DNA of 64,000 nt from Larix kaempferi (lineage: Eukaryota > Streptophyta > Pinopsida > Pinales > Pinaceae), in assembly GCA_027924585.1 (NCBI GenBank), contig BSBM01000386.1, forward strand, positions 3,806,001 through 3,870,000. Direction: 5' to 3'. The notes beneath the pieces were generated by a model. That model did not search any database and was not told where the DNA came from. It saw only the letters and a program-made list of their open reading frames with translations. This document shows, piece after piece, positions 12,546 to 23,051 of the stretch (positions are counted from its first letter, which is position 1; each line of letters begins with the position of its first letter). The position numbers and the translations under genes are program-made.

Positions 12546-14000
12546 GAAGCATCAAAATATCCAATATTTCAAACAACCATGCAAGAAAAGATGAACTCCC
12601 TCCATGACAACGAAACTTGGGATTTGGTCCCTCTTCCTTCCAAGAGGAAACTAGTGCAATGTAAGTGGGTTTATAGGACCAAAATGGCCTATGATGGTTC
12701 TTATATGAATTATAAGGCCATTTTGGTGGCTAAAGGATTCTCTCAATTCCATGGAGTGGACTACACATAGACATTTTCACCTGTGGCAAAGATGGACTCA
12801 ATCAGGTTAGTTTTGGCCATTGCAGCTTCCAAGCATTGGGAGGTTCATCACATGGATGTGAAGAGTGCATTTCTTCATGGGGATATTGATGAGGAGATCT
12901 ATATGATGCATCATAAAGGCTTCATTGCATATCCTAGAGTTTGGTATGCTGAGATGGATCATTTTTTGCTATCACAAAGGTTTGAGAGATGTAAGTCTCA
13001 TCCAAATGATTACATGCTGCATGTTAGTGATATGATTTTGATTATTGTAATGTATGTTGATGATCTATTGATCACTAGTATATGCCCCAAAGAACTAAGT
13101 TTAGTTAAAGTTTCATTGCACAGTGCATTTGCCATGAAAGATCTAGGATTGTTGAAACAATTTCTAGGTTTGGAGATTGATCAATTTGTTGATGGGATCA
13201 TTGTTTCAAAAAAAATGTATGATTCAGATATGCTACAGAAATTCAAAATGGTTGAATGAAAGGTTGCAAAATTTCCATTCCTTTCAGGATTTAAAATCAC
13301 TGATTGGGGTTCTTCACCATTGGTTGACATTTCACTGTATAGACAACTAGTTGGGAGCTTGTTGTATCTTACACACTCTCGACCAGATTTGTTTGATGAT
13401 GTTGGGGATGTTTCAAGGAACATGCAAGAGCCTCGTGAGGTCCATTGTAAGGATTCCAAAAGGATAATGCATTATGTACAAGGTACCAAGCAGTTTGGGA
13501 TACACTATGTAGCTGGTTCATCACTTGAACTAGTTGGTTTTACTGATTCTGATTGGGATGGAGATAGTTATGATCGAAAGTCTACTTATGGTTATGTGTT
13601 TATGCTTTCAGATGGTCCCATTTGTTGTTCTAGTAAGAATCACCACACCATATCCTTATCTTCAGCTGAGGCCAAATACAGGGGAGCAGTGAATGCAGCT
13701 ACACAATGTGTGTGGTTGCAAGGCATTCCTGGAGAGTTTGGATTTGTGTTTGATTCACCCATAGTCATTTGGTGTGATAATAAAACTACAATCAAGATCT
13801 TCACTGATATAGTACAGCGGTAGAGGACCATGAACATAGAGATCCACATGCACTACATTCGAGGCTTGGTGCATGACAAGATTATTTCCTTGCAGTATTT
13901 CCCATCTACTAAGAAACCTTCTAAAATATTCACCAAGAGTTTCAATGAGAAGGCCTTCACTTACCTTAGATCACTCCTTGGGGTGAGTGATGCATGGTGA
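12546..14000 (+). pseudogene. Copia A reverse transcriptase and RNase H, broken
   Basis: One frame runs from about 12579 to the stop at 13998-14000, with stops at 12768, 13257 and 13821. RT begins LHDNETWDLVPLPSKRKLVQ. The active site MYVDDLL (YVDD at 13054-13065) is intact. About 20 residues around the usual SLYGLKQAPR segment are missing between 12930 and 12940. RNase H spans about 13500-13900: TDSDWDGD, SSAEAKYRGAVNAA and WCDNKTTI keep the catalytic acids. It ends with YLRSLLGVSDAW. Dead because of the stops and RT deletion. Confidence 0.85.
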
Positions 14001-14170
14001 ATATTTCTACATTTTCCAGATTTGTTTCTTGTCCATTTTTAGGGGAGGTTTTATTTCCCATGTGGTTTTCCTCCTTACCTTGTTTACATGGACTAATAAA
14101 AATTATTGTTGTAAAATATGACTTGAGCCTTAGTTTCCAAGGCCTTAATTTTGTTTTGACTACCAAAGTA

Positions 14171-14923
14171 TAGCTTATGGGGGGGCTGTTAGATAATTAT
14201 TACACCTTAGGACCTTAGTCATACATCAATTTTTTGATTAAATGGTCCAAAATAAGTTTAATAATTACAATCCAAGGTTGTTACAATTTAGTTGGGGATA
14301 ATTATGACCATTCCACCACTTATGGGACAAAATATGGGAAAATATAACTGTTGGGCGCCCTATTAATGGCCACCTCCAGCATTTATTATCACCACTTGAG
14401 CAAAGGTGCCATATTTCCCTACTTTAAGGAAGTTGTCTTTGACTTAAGGCGCCCATGCAATGTATGTGGTAATTTTCGAACTTTCTTGGTTGTTTTGGCC
14501 TCTCCTTGGCAACCTAGCTTCCACCCAATCTTATCCACCACACGTGTGAGCCTCATTTATGTCTTCTCATTCCTATCCAATGTTCACATGGACAATTTGT
14601 ACCTGTTTCGATGGATTTGGGATCCTATTGGTCAACCCAGGGTGGATTGAGGTCCAATGTAAGCTAGCCACTTGTAGCTGCCTCCAATGGAAAACGAATT
14701 CTCCCAAATGTTATATAAGGTTTTTCACAACTCATTTCCAGGTGGAAAGATAATTAACCTACTATTTGATTATTTGTATTATTGGTTTTTTATCATTTGT
14801 GACTGGTTTTTGATCATTAGTTTTCCATAATTCTTTTGCACTAATTTCTTGCATACTAAGCAAAATTTTTTGATTGTGAGGTAATATTTAGCTACTAGAT
14901 CCTACTGTGATTAATATTTAACA
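14171..14923 (+). repeat. Copia A polypurine tract and 3' LTR
   Basis: A G-rich tract (TTATGGGGGGGC, 14175-14186) directly precedes the LTR at 14187-14923, which is homologous to 10126-10890 and carries small indels. It ends ATATTTAACA. It is the second-strand priming site and the downstream LTR. Confidence 0.88.
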
Positions 14924-15095
14924 CCCCTCATTTCTAGGATGGTACCCAAGGTAAACCATCGACCCTGATTATGGGGCCTAACCCAGTGGGGACATCAAGT
15001 GAAGCTGTGGATAACCACCCAAGGATTTGACCCCGAGACCTTCTGGTTGTGATTACATCACTCAACCACTTGAGCTAACCAACTTGGCTATATTT
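14924..15095 (-). mobile_element. tRNA-derived SINE (minus strand)
   Basis: On the minus strand, an A-box-like TAGCTCAAGTGGTTGAG (15077-15061) is followed at about 27 bases by a B-box-like GGGGTCAAATCC (15034-15023). This is the internal polymerase III promoter layout of tRNA-derived SINEs. The body runs towards 14924 and abuts the copia A 3' flank. The upstream side is a TA/GA microsatellite. Exact ends are not certain. It is not a functional tRNA gene, because no acceptor stem closes around the boxes. Confidence 0.65.
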
Positions 15096-15111
15096 ATATA
15101 TATATATATAT

Positions 15112-15151
<40 letters not shown>
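15096..15151. repeat. (TA)n then (GA)n microsatellite
   Basis: A TA run is followed by about nineteen GA/AG units. It lies next to the SINE head. Confidence 0.9.
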
Positions 15152-15159
<8 letters not shown>

Positions 15160-15719
15160 ATATGTGTGTGTGTTGTGTACACGAATCCCGAGGAATAACC
15201 TATATATTTGAACATGTCATGTCCAGTGAAATTAATAGTACTAATATATATAGTAATAATATATGTACTATATACCCCACAAGGATTATATATATATTTC
15301 ATATTGGACGGACATATATGGAATCAGGTATCTATCTGTTAATGTTAAATATAACCATGGAATGAAAATATGTGTACTTAAACCTCATTAGACTAGACCA
15401 TATAATAATCGGGCATACAATAATCAATTGTAGATGAGGTTGGAAATAGATACCCGAGTAAAAGAATAATATTAGTTGTTGGAAGAAAATTAAATACCAT
15501 GTTTAAAAATCATATGGAGTATCTTAATATCCAAACTGCAACTAAACTAAAGAATACTATTTGTTGAGAATATAATTAAATAACACACTTTATATAGTGC
15601 GAAATATGTAGATATCCAAACTTTTAGTAAAGGGACGGGATAAACACATTTCAAATTGGTATATGGTTAAGAAGTTGTGATTCCCATGAAGTACATTGTT
15701 CCAAGTTTAAGAATTGTTT
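15152..15719. other. AT-rich spacer, no gene
   Basis: TG and TATA runs and low-complexity sequence; no domain or element end was recognised. Confidence 0.6.
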
Positions 15720-15742
15720 CTTTCATCAGTATGCCTGGTACT

Positions 15743-16094
15743 AGTGTTTTTGAGGAAATATTGTCGCAATTACTTCATCTTGAAGAAGATAGATTTATTA
15801 CAGGATTTTATCAGCAAGTTGAGAAAGACATATAAAAGGCATGTCATGATCGACACATCACTAAGAAGCATTTTCAGCGAGGATACTTAGTTATTCTCTA
15901 CGATATCAAGTTCTTTAAAGACCCTGGAAAGTTGCAAATGCATTGGTTAGGTCCATATGTTATAACTATGTGACATAGGGAGGCATAAGACAATTGTAGA
16001 AGTTAGATGGAGAACTCCTAAATGGATTGGTGAATGGGTTCCAGCTGAACTCCTACAGGGATATCCATGGCTCGTTGTAGTCAAGAAGCTTTGA
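15743..16094 (+). pseudogene. Ty3/gypsy integrase C-terminal fragment
   Basis: Translated with one internal stop (15832) and a frameshift near 15970, the stretch reads RFITGFYQQVEKD, then KACHDRHITKKHFQRGYLVI, then DPGKLQMHWLGPYVI, then KLDGELLNGLVNGFQLNSY. This is the end of a plant gypsy integrase, where the GPYVI motif and the VNG..L.SY tail are typical. The rest of pol is absent in this flank. It is the older sequence into which the copia A-family solo LTR at 16888 was placed. Confidence 0.75.
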
Positions 16095-16887
16095 GTCAAT
16101 GCTTGTATATATATAAAAAAATTCCCAAGTTTTAGATCTATCGAGGTTAGTTTTGTCAAAGTTTTTCCATTTGTAAATGTCTTTTAGAAACCCCAAGTTA
16201 TAGTTCTGTTGAGGTTAGTTGTGTCGAATTTTTTTTGTCGATGCATAGATGTGTCAAATATTTGGGAAACCCAAAGTTAATTTTATGTCGATTTTTTTTT
16301 TGTCAAGGTTCTCCCAATTGGAGTTTTATTTTGGCACTTGGAAATCCCAACTTAGCTTTTCGTCGAAGTATCGTATCATAAAAGGAGTTGGTGGTATGTT
16401 GTGGTCCTCCTGTTGGAAGTTGTCAACCTCTCAAATTTGCAGTTGATGAGCATTAATGGTTGCTTTTATGATGACCTTAGTGGCAGAATTAGAGAGAATT
16501 TTGTATTAATTGTTGAAAAGATTGAAGCTTTTGAATAGATTAGCCACTGCCACCATGATTATTGTAAGGATCGAGTACATTCAATTTACATTGGGAATGA
16601 TGTAAGGATTGCACGGGGGAATTGAGTTTCAAAGTGAATCACTCTATAGGTTGGAACTCATTGTTACGTGAATGTGGAAGCGTATTGAGCACACCAGAGC
16701 TTGAGATTAGTACTCAGAGAGAGAATTCAATGATCGCAGAGCATCAATATGTAGGGTGATATATCAACAACTAGTGAGGTTCAGGGCTCCATTGAGGAAG
16801 TTAATATGTAGGGCTTCGTCTCGGCTAGTTCAGAGCATCCATAGGTTCTGTCCCCGCACATTTTTGTGACTGTGCCAAATAAATAAT
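16095..16887. other. Gypsy 3' non-coding tail with degenerate short repeats
   Basis: Between about 16120 and 16360, variants of AAACCCCAAGTTATAG plus TGTCGA recur four times at roughly 55-75 base spacing. 16380-16887 shows no gene. It probably belongs to the 3' untranslated part of the gypsy fragment before it. Confidence 0.4.
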
Positions 16888-17070
16888 TGTGAAATATATA
16901 TCATAGTAGTATCTAGTAGATATAGATAAAAAACCAGTCACAAATGATAAAAAACCAGTAATATAAATGATAAAAAACCAGAAAAACAAATGATCAAATA
17001 TCATATTTTATTAATTGTCCAACCCAACAATGAGTATGGATCATGCTTATATAAAAATAGGAAGAATTTT
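16888..17070 (-). repeat. Copia A-family solo LTR, left part
   Basis: On the minus strand this is the 3' end of the copia A LTR (starts TGTGAAATAT on the plus strand, with the AAAAACCAG motif repeated). It is continued at 32227-32746; the two pieces total 703 bp, close to the 737-765 bp of the other family members. Flanking bases ATAAT (16883-16887) and ATCAT (32747-32751) match 4 of 5. The Tat-like element split it. Confidence 0.85.
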
Positions 17071-17228
17071 TGTTATACCTCTATGTTTCACAGTGTCGCA
17101 TTTCTATTATAAAACGAGTTGACGACACTTTCCCTATTGTTTTAAGCCATCCAGAAGAGGCAGATGATGAGTCAACCTTAAAGGTGAATCTACCCTGACA
17201 AGCTCTGACCTACCTAAGAATTTATTTA

Positions 17229-17345
17229 CACACACTACCGCGCCTTGCACATTTATCAAAACGTGGTACTAGACACTACCGCGCTATGATATTTCCCTAA
17301 AACGCGGCAGTGCCGCGTTCTGCAGTCTTTTCAGAGCGCGGTACT
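17229..17345. promoter_or_regulatory. CpG-rich TACCGCG motif cluster in U3
   Basis: Short motifs in both directions: CACACTACCGCGCCT, AACGTGGTACT, CACTACCGCGCT, AACGCGGCAGTGCCGCG and GAGCGCGGTACT. They sit about 170-290 bases upstream of the TATA box. The same 15-base CACACTACCGCGCCT and the 10-base GCGCGGTACT recur in intron 1 of the antisense gene (28922-29045). A protein-binding role is inference. Confidence 0.6.
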
Positions 17346-17514
17346 CTTTTAATAGCCTCTTTCCCTTGGCTTGTGGGATTTTGGATTTTCGAAGATAATG
17401 GAAGATTGGGGTCCCTGATTCGATCTCAACTCATCTCCTTCGATTAGAAACCCTGATCCACTTATCTCTCCTTAGATCCACCCATCTCTCTTGTTGGTTA
17501 ACCTCACCATCCAC

Positions 17515-17522
17515 TATAAAAG
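17515..17522 (+). promoter_or_regulatory. LTR TATA box
   Basis: TATAAAAG in the context CCACTATAAAAGAGAGG. It marks the likely pol II promoter; the transcript should start about 30 bases downstream. The same box is present in the 3' LTR near 31689. Confidence 0.75.
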
Positions 17523-17651
17523 AGAGGCATTCCATTGGGAAGGGGGAGGACTCTTGAGAGTACCAAACTTATGGTCTTACAGCATTGTGGAGATAACTAG
17601 AGGAGAAGACACTTGGAGCTGGAGGATTGGCTTGGGCATCAAGCACCTTTT

Positions 17652-17773
17652 GTAAGTATTCTTCAAGTTGTAATGGAATAACTTGTCTTGTTTTCCCAAA
17701 TCATTTGTGTTAATCTTGTTTTAATGATATGATTTGTGTCTTTTATAGACTTAGATTCTAACAAATGTTTCAG
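17652..17773 (+). other. Candidate intron within LTR R/U5
   Basis: A strong donor (TTTTGTAAGTATT, GT at 17652) is followed by acceptors TTTTATAG (to 17748) and TGTTTCAG (to 17773). The interval is T-rich. The donor could also join to the acceptor at 26909 to make a spliced RNA for the downstream RNase H ORF. Splicing has not been shown. Confidence 0.4.
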
Positions 17774-18056
17774 GTTGCTAGAGAATAGTGCATTCTTGTG
17801 TCTTGGTTCCATTTTGACAGGTTCATTTGTGAGGGCTTGGAGATTGGAGCAACTACAAAAACAAGCGTCTGGATAGAAGGTTAGTTAAACTTCTTCTACC
17901 CTTTCTAGCATTTTAATCTTGAGATGTTTGTTACATCTAGGGATTCAAGGTAGCATTTGTTTTGACTTGTTTCTTGCTTTAAGGTTAGTTTAAAGTCTGC
18001 TTTAAAGTTAAGAGAGTTTTGGCTTATCCGTAGGACAAAATTCTACATAACAAGAA

Positions 18057-18074
18057 TGGCGACTCCACTGGGGA
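18057..18074 (+). other. Primer binding site
   Basis: TGGCGACTCCACTGGGGA lies four bases after the LTR end. It has the TGG start of a tRNA 3'-CCA complement. Near-identical sites in Ogre/Tat elements are reported as tRNA-Arg-like; that assignment is from memory. Confidence 0.8.
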
Positions 18075-19349
18075 TTTGATTACTGCTTGATTGATTCAAT
18101 TCACAGTCATTTATCTTTGCATTGTGAGTTTTTGTTGCACTTCAAACCAGTTTGAATCTTGGTCCTTTTTGACCTTTATCCACTCCTCCTCGCAGTATTT
18201 ATCTCCCTGTTTGATCACTGAGTCCCCTGGGTTAGCAACAACCCTGAAAAAGTCTAGTGGTATTTTGCATAGGGAAATGAACCATTGATTTTGCCACAGA
18301 AATTCTCATTGTAGAAGCATTGTAGATTGTAGAATCAGTGCATTGAAAAGAGTGTTTACTTCAGTTTGGCTTTGTTTATAAATCGAAAAGGAAAAATCTA
18401 TTGCTTTGATGTTTGCTTGTGAAAAATATCATGCATATTTGATCGAAGAACCTCTATCTTTACCCTAGCTAGATTTCATCGAAGACAAAGGCTCATTTGT
18501 GATTCATTCTCATTTGCATGGTTTGAGTCGTCATAACACCATCAAGTTTCACGTCCACTACCCGATTGAGTAAGACAACCACTAAAATTAATCACCCTAA
18601 TTAAACCAACTTTAACCTCATTTGAGGAAATCAAAAGAATTTGGTAGTTAGGTAGGACACCAAGGATAGGCATCAAAATAATTCCCCCTTGTCGCTTTCA
18701 TCTGAGACATAGTCGTTGTCTTTAGGGAACTAAAATCCTCTAGTACTTATTGACACGGTCACAGCTAGTTTGTGGAGGGGCCTCCTGACTGTTTCCAACT
18801 TTCAGGGGTTAAACGGCCGCGAGATTGAGAACCGGACGGAATTTGTGGAATACCGCACTCCACTTAGCCCTAAGGCAACATCGATCGTTGTCTTCTTCGG
18901 AAGGCTGAAGTGCCCAAAACCTTTTCTGATGTGTCATGAATGAGGTGGCTTAGTATCTATTCTACTAGGGCTCTTTTACCCAGGATCCCTTTCGGTAGAG
19001 GGATATCCTTCTTATATCGGTCTCTCATGTTGTATTGTTCGACTTGGATTTCATCACCTTGCGAAGGATACAGCCTGTTGAGGTCTCCAGCTCTTAGTTA
19101 GGAGTTTGCTTGCTATCTCATCTTTGTAGAGGGTTATTTTTTCTTTATAGGGACTGCTTGTTGGCATTCTGGCCATTTTTGTTGATCAGCTCGCTTATTG
19201 AGACACCGATCTCAATATAGATTTTAGAGCTTGTTTTTTGGCCTGTGAGCCTTGCTTTTTCTAGCTCCTCTTCTGCACACTTGGTTGCATTAGAGTTTTT
19301 GAGTTCTTTGTTTTGCGGTACTGCCCCCGATTTTCATTTTCCTGTCATC
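18075..19349 (+). other. Untranslated leader of the Tat-like element
   Basis: 1.3 kb without a long open frame or recognised domain. Short ATG-started frames are present, such as at 18091. It probably contains packaging signals, but none can be identified by reading. Confidence 0.5.
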
Positions 19350-22300
19350 ATGTCAGATCTACCACGAAGATCATGAAGACAACAGGGCCAAAGCCCTCCA
19401 CCACCACCCCCGCCACGGACTACTGGTCCGCCTGCATCACGCATTCCTGATCCTCCTGGCCGCGGTGCTGGTCGAGGGAACATTCCACCGCCGATACGTA
19501 CAACGGCTTCAGTTCCACCCGTAACTGCCACTCACAGCACAGTCTCAGAATCCATTGCAGTTTTTGCAACCATTAGCATATCTGAGACCTCCACTGTCAC
19601 TTCACCCACTGTCATTCCAGATTTATCTATCACAGTGGACACAGTTACCGCAACTGAACCTAGTACAACCCAAAGTACTAGACCTGAGGTCATCCTTCTA
19701 CCGGATGTTAGCACTTCCCGTCCATCAGACACTCTTCACAATGACACAGACGGATCTGTTGGCACCACAGAAGGGTCCGACCAGGACATACCTGGCTTGA
19801 TTTCAGTCCCAGGCGGGTACGTTGAAATCGTTGAAGATACTCGACTTCCTGACACACCCTTTGAACCTGATTATGGTTTCATCACTTCCCAGGCAGATCT
19901 TCCGCCTGTTATCACTACGTCACCCAGTGTTCACCCGCAGGAAACAAGTTCTTCTAGCAACGTACCTCGTACTATTACTCTACCCAACCTCCCTCCCGGA
20001 CATGAAATCATGGCTTCCATCCAGTCTAGTATGGTTAGCCTAGCGAACTCTCCGTTAGCATCGGCACGGTTTAGACGCAGAACAGAGCAAATGCTCTCGT
20101 CAGTCTCTCGATATCCCCCTGACACTCGTCCTTCTGACTATAGGGATCCCAACATCCCATCTAGCACGGAGTTTCGACACTCCTTTGCAGACGGCGCAGG
20201 ACCTTCGGATGTTACCATACCTAGGTTCCTGCCGGATCCCCAAAATATTTTCCAGGACATGAACTCGGACCCAGTCTTCGAGGGTCCTCCAACCATTGAA
20301 CATGTCATGGACGACGCTAATACCCCTGGGCTAAATTCCCCGCATTTGCTGTCATCACCTATATTTGGTGCACATTCTATGAGGGATAACCCAGTTTTTT
20401 CCCCGTCCTCACCTGTTCGATATGGACGACCCCCTCCACAAATAGGTACCCTTGGTGCCGTTGGCCAATCCACGTTATCATATTTGACCAGCGGTGGAAG
20501 AACGCTTAGTCACACTGCTGGATCTTCCGATTGGATCGGAGGATCACCCTCAGCCACCATTTACACTATCTCAGGAGGTGGACAACCGACTACAGTGGTC
20601 CCCAACGCTAACTATCAAATCCCCCCTGGTGGGCCATCAACCCAACCAGTTGGTGGACAACCTTTTGTTGGGAACCCTGTTCCGAGTCAACATCCTCCAA
20701 CTGATGGGCCATCAACCCAACCAGTTGGAGGACAACCTTTTGCTGGGAACCCAGTTCCCAGTCAACAATCTCCTCATATAGGGCCATCCAACCTAACTGC
20801 TGGCGGACAACCTACTGGCTCAATCCAACAAGCTTCCCAACCAGTAGCATCTACTCAGTTTGGTATGTACAATCCACCTGGCAGTGGGCAACCTTATTCC
20901 AGTGTTCCCACCGGGCCTTACTCTCAACAACCCCTGTCAGGCATGCTTCCTTCGTGGGATACTCAAATCCCACAGAGTGGGGAGTACTCACCTTTTGGAA
21001 ACTGGAACCAAGCTGGGGGGCAATCTCAGATTCCCCCCAACTTGAATTCTGGCTTCCCTTACCCTTCAGCTGCTACAACTCCCTGGAACCCATCACTTCA
21101 ATTTCCACTCGTTCTCCAAGGCGGAACGAGCCTTCCATGGACACCACCGTCGCAGCCACTCCCCAACCCTGTTATGGGAAATCCTCCACTTGCACAGTAT
21201 AGTGGTAACATCCCTGGAACACAACAATTCCAAGGAACTTTTCCCCAACAAGGAACAGCAACCATTCCTGGGTATCAACAACCTCAAGGTACTATACCCA
21301 CTCAGCAGAACACTCACCAACCGATTGCTTATAATCAACCGGTTAACCAGATGGCTTACTATCCGCAGAACTTCCAGCAATATCCCGCGGGAAACACATA
21401 TGGGTATAACACACAGCACCATGCTATGCAGGTCCCTCCAGGGTTCTCTGCACCACATGGTTATTACTCATACCCGCAGACCAACCGTCAACTTCCCTTT
21501 TTGGCCACACTTGACTTACCTGATTTGTCGAGGCTTATCAACGATCCTATATGGCATGAACCTCACTGGCCACCTATTCCAACCAAACTACCATCGGACA
21601 TTCCTAAGTTTGATGCCAAGCTCGGGGAAGACCCCAAGAACCACGTGATGACCTTCCATCTTTGGTGTTCATCCAACTCCTTGATGGATGATTCCATCCG
21701 ACTTCGGCTCTTCCAATGCACGCTCACCGGAACGGCAGCAAAATGGTATATCAAGCTGCCACAACACTCTTTTCGTGATTTCAACACTTTGGCTATGCAT
21801 TTTCTGACACATTTCCAGCTCCCCATCCGGTATGAGATTGGAACAGAACTGCTAACTTCACTGCGTCAAACCACTTCTACACATATTTTGGATCACATCC
21901 ACGAGTGGCGAAGACACCGTAGGCTAATAAAGGCACCTATTCCGGATCAGCTACTTGCTGATTGGTTTACAAAATCCTTTTTTCCTCCCATAGCCAGAGA
22001 TATTGCTATGCGCGGACCGGTTACAGAAGAACAAGCCATCTCGGCAGCACAATACATGGATTTGGTATATACTCAATCCGGTACTTTACATGAACTTCTT
22101 CCACATGCCTCCCGCGTTCACACTGATCCAACAAAGCCTACCACTGAAACACCCATTGATGGTATTGTTGGTTCAGTCAAGGCTCATCCTACTACCAACT
22201 TGACGGGACAACAAGATTCTGCTTCCCCCGCTTTTACCCAGGCCGCTTCAAAAGCTTCCACCTCTCCTGCTGTCTCCTCCGAAGTGAATGCAGTTCAATC

Positions 22301-23051
22301 TACGTCACAACCATACGAAGGAAAGAGGAAAAACAATCGTGGCAAAACCAAAAAGAACCAGCAGGAGAACCCCAAGCCACAACCTACCCAGAATGACCAG
22401 AAACCACGTCGGAAAGCTAAGTTTCCATGCTTGATTTGTCAAGATGATCATTATACGCGTGACTGTCCCTACAAGGACGAGGTCAACAAGTTCATTAAAG
22501 GATCCTCTCGTCCGGCAGTGCTAACTGACCCTTTCCCCCAACAGCAACAGCAAATGGTTTCCCAAGAATCCCCACAAGGGGGAAACCCGACCAATCCTTC
22601 CCATGGAGAGACGTCCACAAACCGTGAAATCCTAATGACAAGTAATGAGGAGATTAATATCACCACTCGTTCAAAGACTTATGACAACCCTCCAAGTTCA
22701 AACAAACAATCGGAGATAGCCAAAGGCAAATCTCCTGTTGAAGATCCGATTCCTATTCCCCCCGCTAACAGTCATCTCCATATCGAGAGACCACTCATGG
22801 ACACAGTGCTACGCCCACCCAAGGGCACCATACGAAAGGCGACATTTAATCTGAATGCCCGAGCTGCCCAAAACTACAACATTGTTGAGGATTTGGCTCA
22901 AGCACCTTGCGCTATGTCGACTCTCAAGGTTCTCCAACACTGCCCCACGCAACGCAGAACCCTACTTTCAGCACTGGGGGCACTGGACCCAGATACTTCA
23001 AACTCCATCATGTTTAACTTGGAACACGCTAAACCTAGGCTTTCTCACTAG
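19350..23051 (+). CDS. gag: Tat-like gag (one early stop), P/Q/G-rich with zinc knuckle
   Basis: The first ATG in this frame is at 19350 (MSDLPRRS), followed by TGA at 19374-19376 and then open frame to TAG at 23049-23051, about 1233 codons. The N-terminal 600 or so residues are low complexity: proline runs, then S/T/D-rich, then G/Q/P-rich with three 25-residue tandem repeats (20631-20830). The capsid-like retrotransposon gag domain is at about residues 730-910 (KFDAKLGEDPKNHVMTF, GTAAKWYIKL, FLTHFQLP). A zinc knuckle CLICQDDHYTRDC (CX2CX3HX4C) lies at about residue 1027. It would coat and package the RNA. The long N-terminal extension is much larger than in most gypsy gags. The TGA could have arisen from CGA. 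Confidence 0.85.
20631..20830 (+). repeat. 75-bp tandem repeat inside gag
   Basis: Units start at 20631, 20706 and 20781 with GGGCCATC. The first two are nearly identical and encode GPSTQPVGGQPF..GNPVPSQ; the third is diverged and partial. The unit length is a multiple of three, so the frame is kept. Confidence 0.9.

Larger units (their letters stand above)
10126..14923 (+). mobile_element. Ty1/copia element A, complete ends, decayed inside
   Basis: Two LTRs (765 and 737 bp) both start TGTTAG and end in CA. A PBS directly follows the left LTR and a purine tract directly precedes the right one. Flanking five bases are TCCCT (10121-10125) and CCCCT (14924-14928), a 4-of-5 target duplication. 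The inside keeps parts of gag, integrase, RT and RNase H in copia order (integrase before RT). Protease, gag-pre-integrase and the front of integrase are deleted. A solo LTR of the same family lies at 16888-17070 plus 32227-32746. Confidence 0.9.
17071..18052 (+). repeat. Tat-like element 5' LTR
   Basis: 982 bp, TGTTATACCT to TACATAACA, same length as 31245-32226. Several differences between the two copies are C/T or G/A changes at CpG in the U3 motif block, as expected from methylated cytosine decay. Confidence 0.95.

Noticed and set aside
14937-15095. Possible tRNA gene from A and B boxes
   Set aside because: No acceptor stem or anticodon arm closes around the boxes; a SINE is the better reading.
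21093-21458. Reverse ORFs and frame-shifted forward ORFs inside gag (19.5-22.7 kb)
   Set aside because: They are shadows of the long gag frame.
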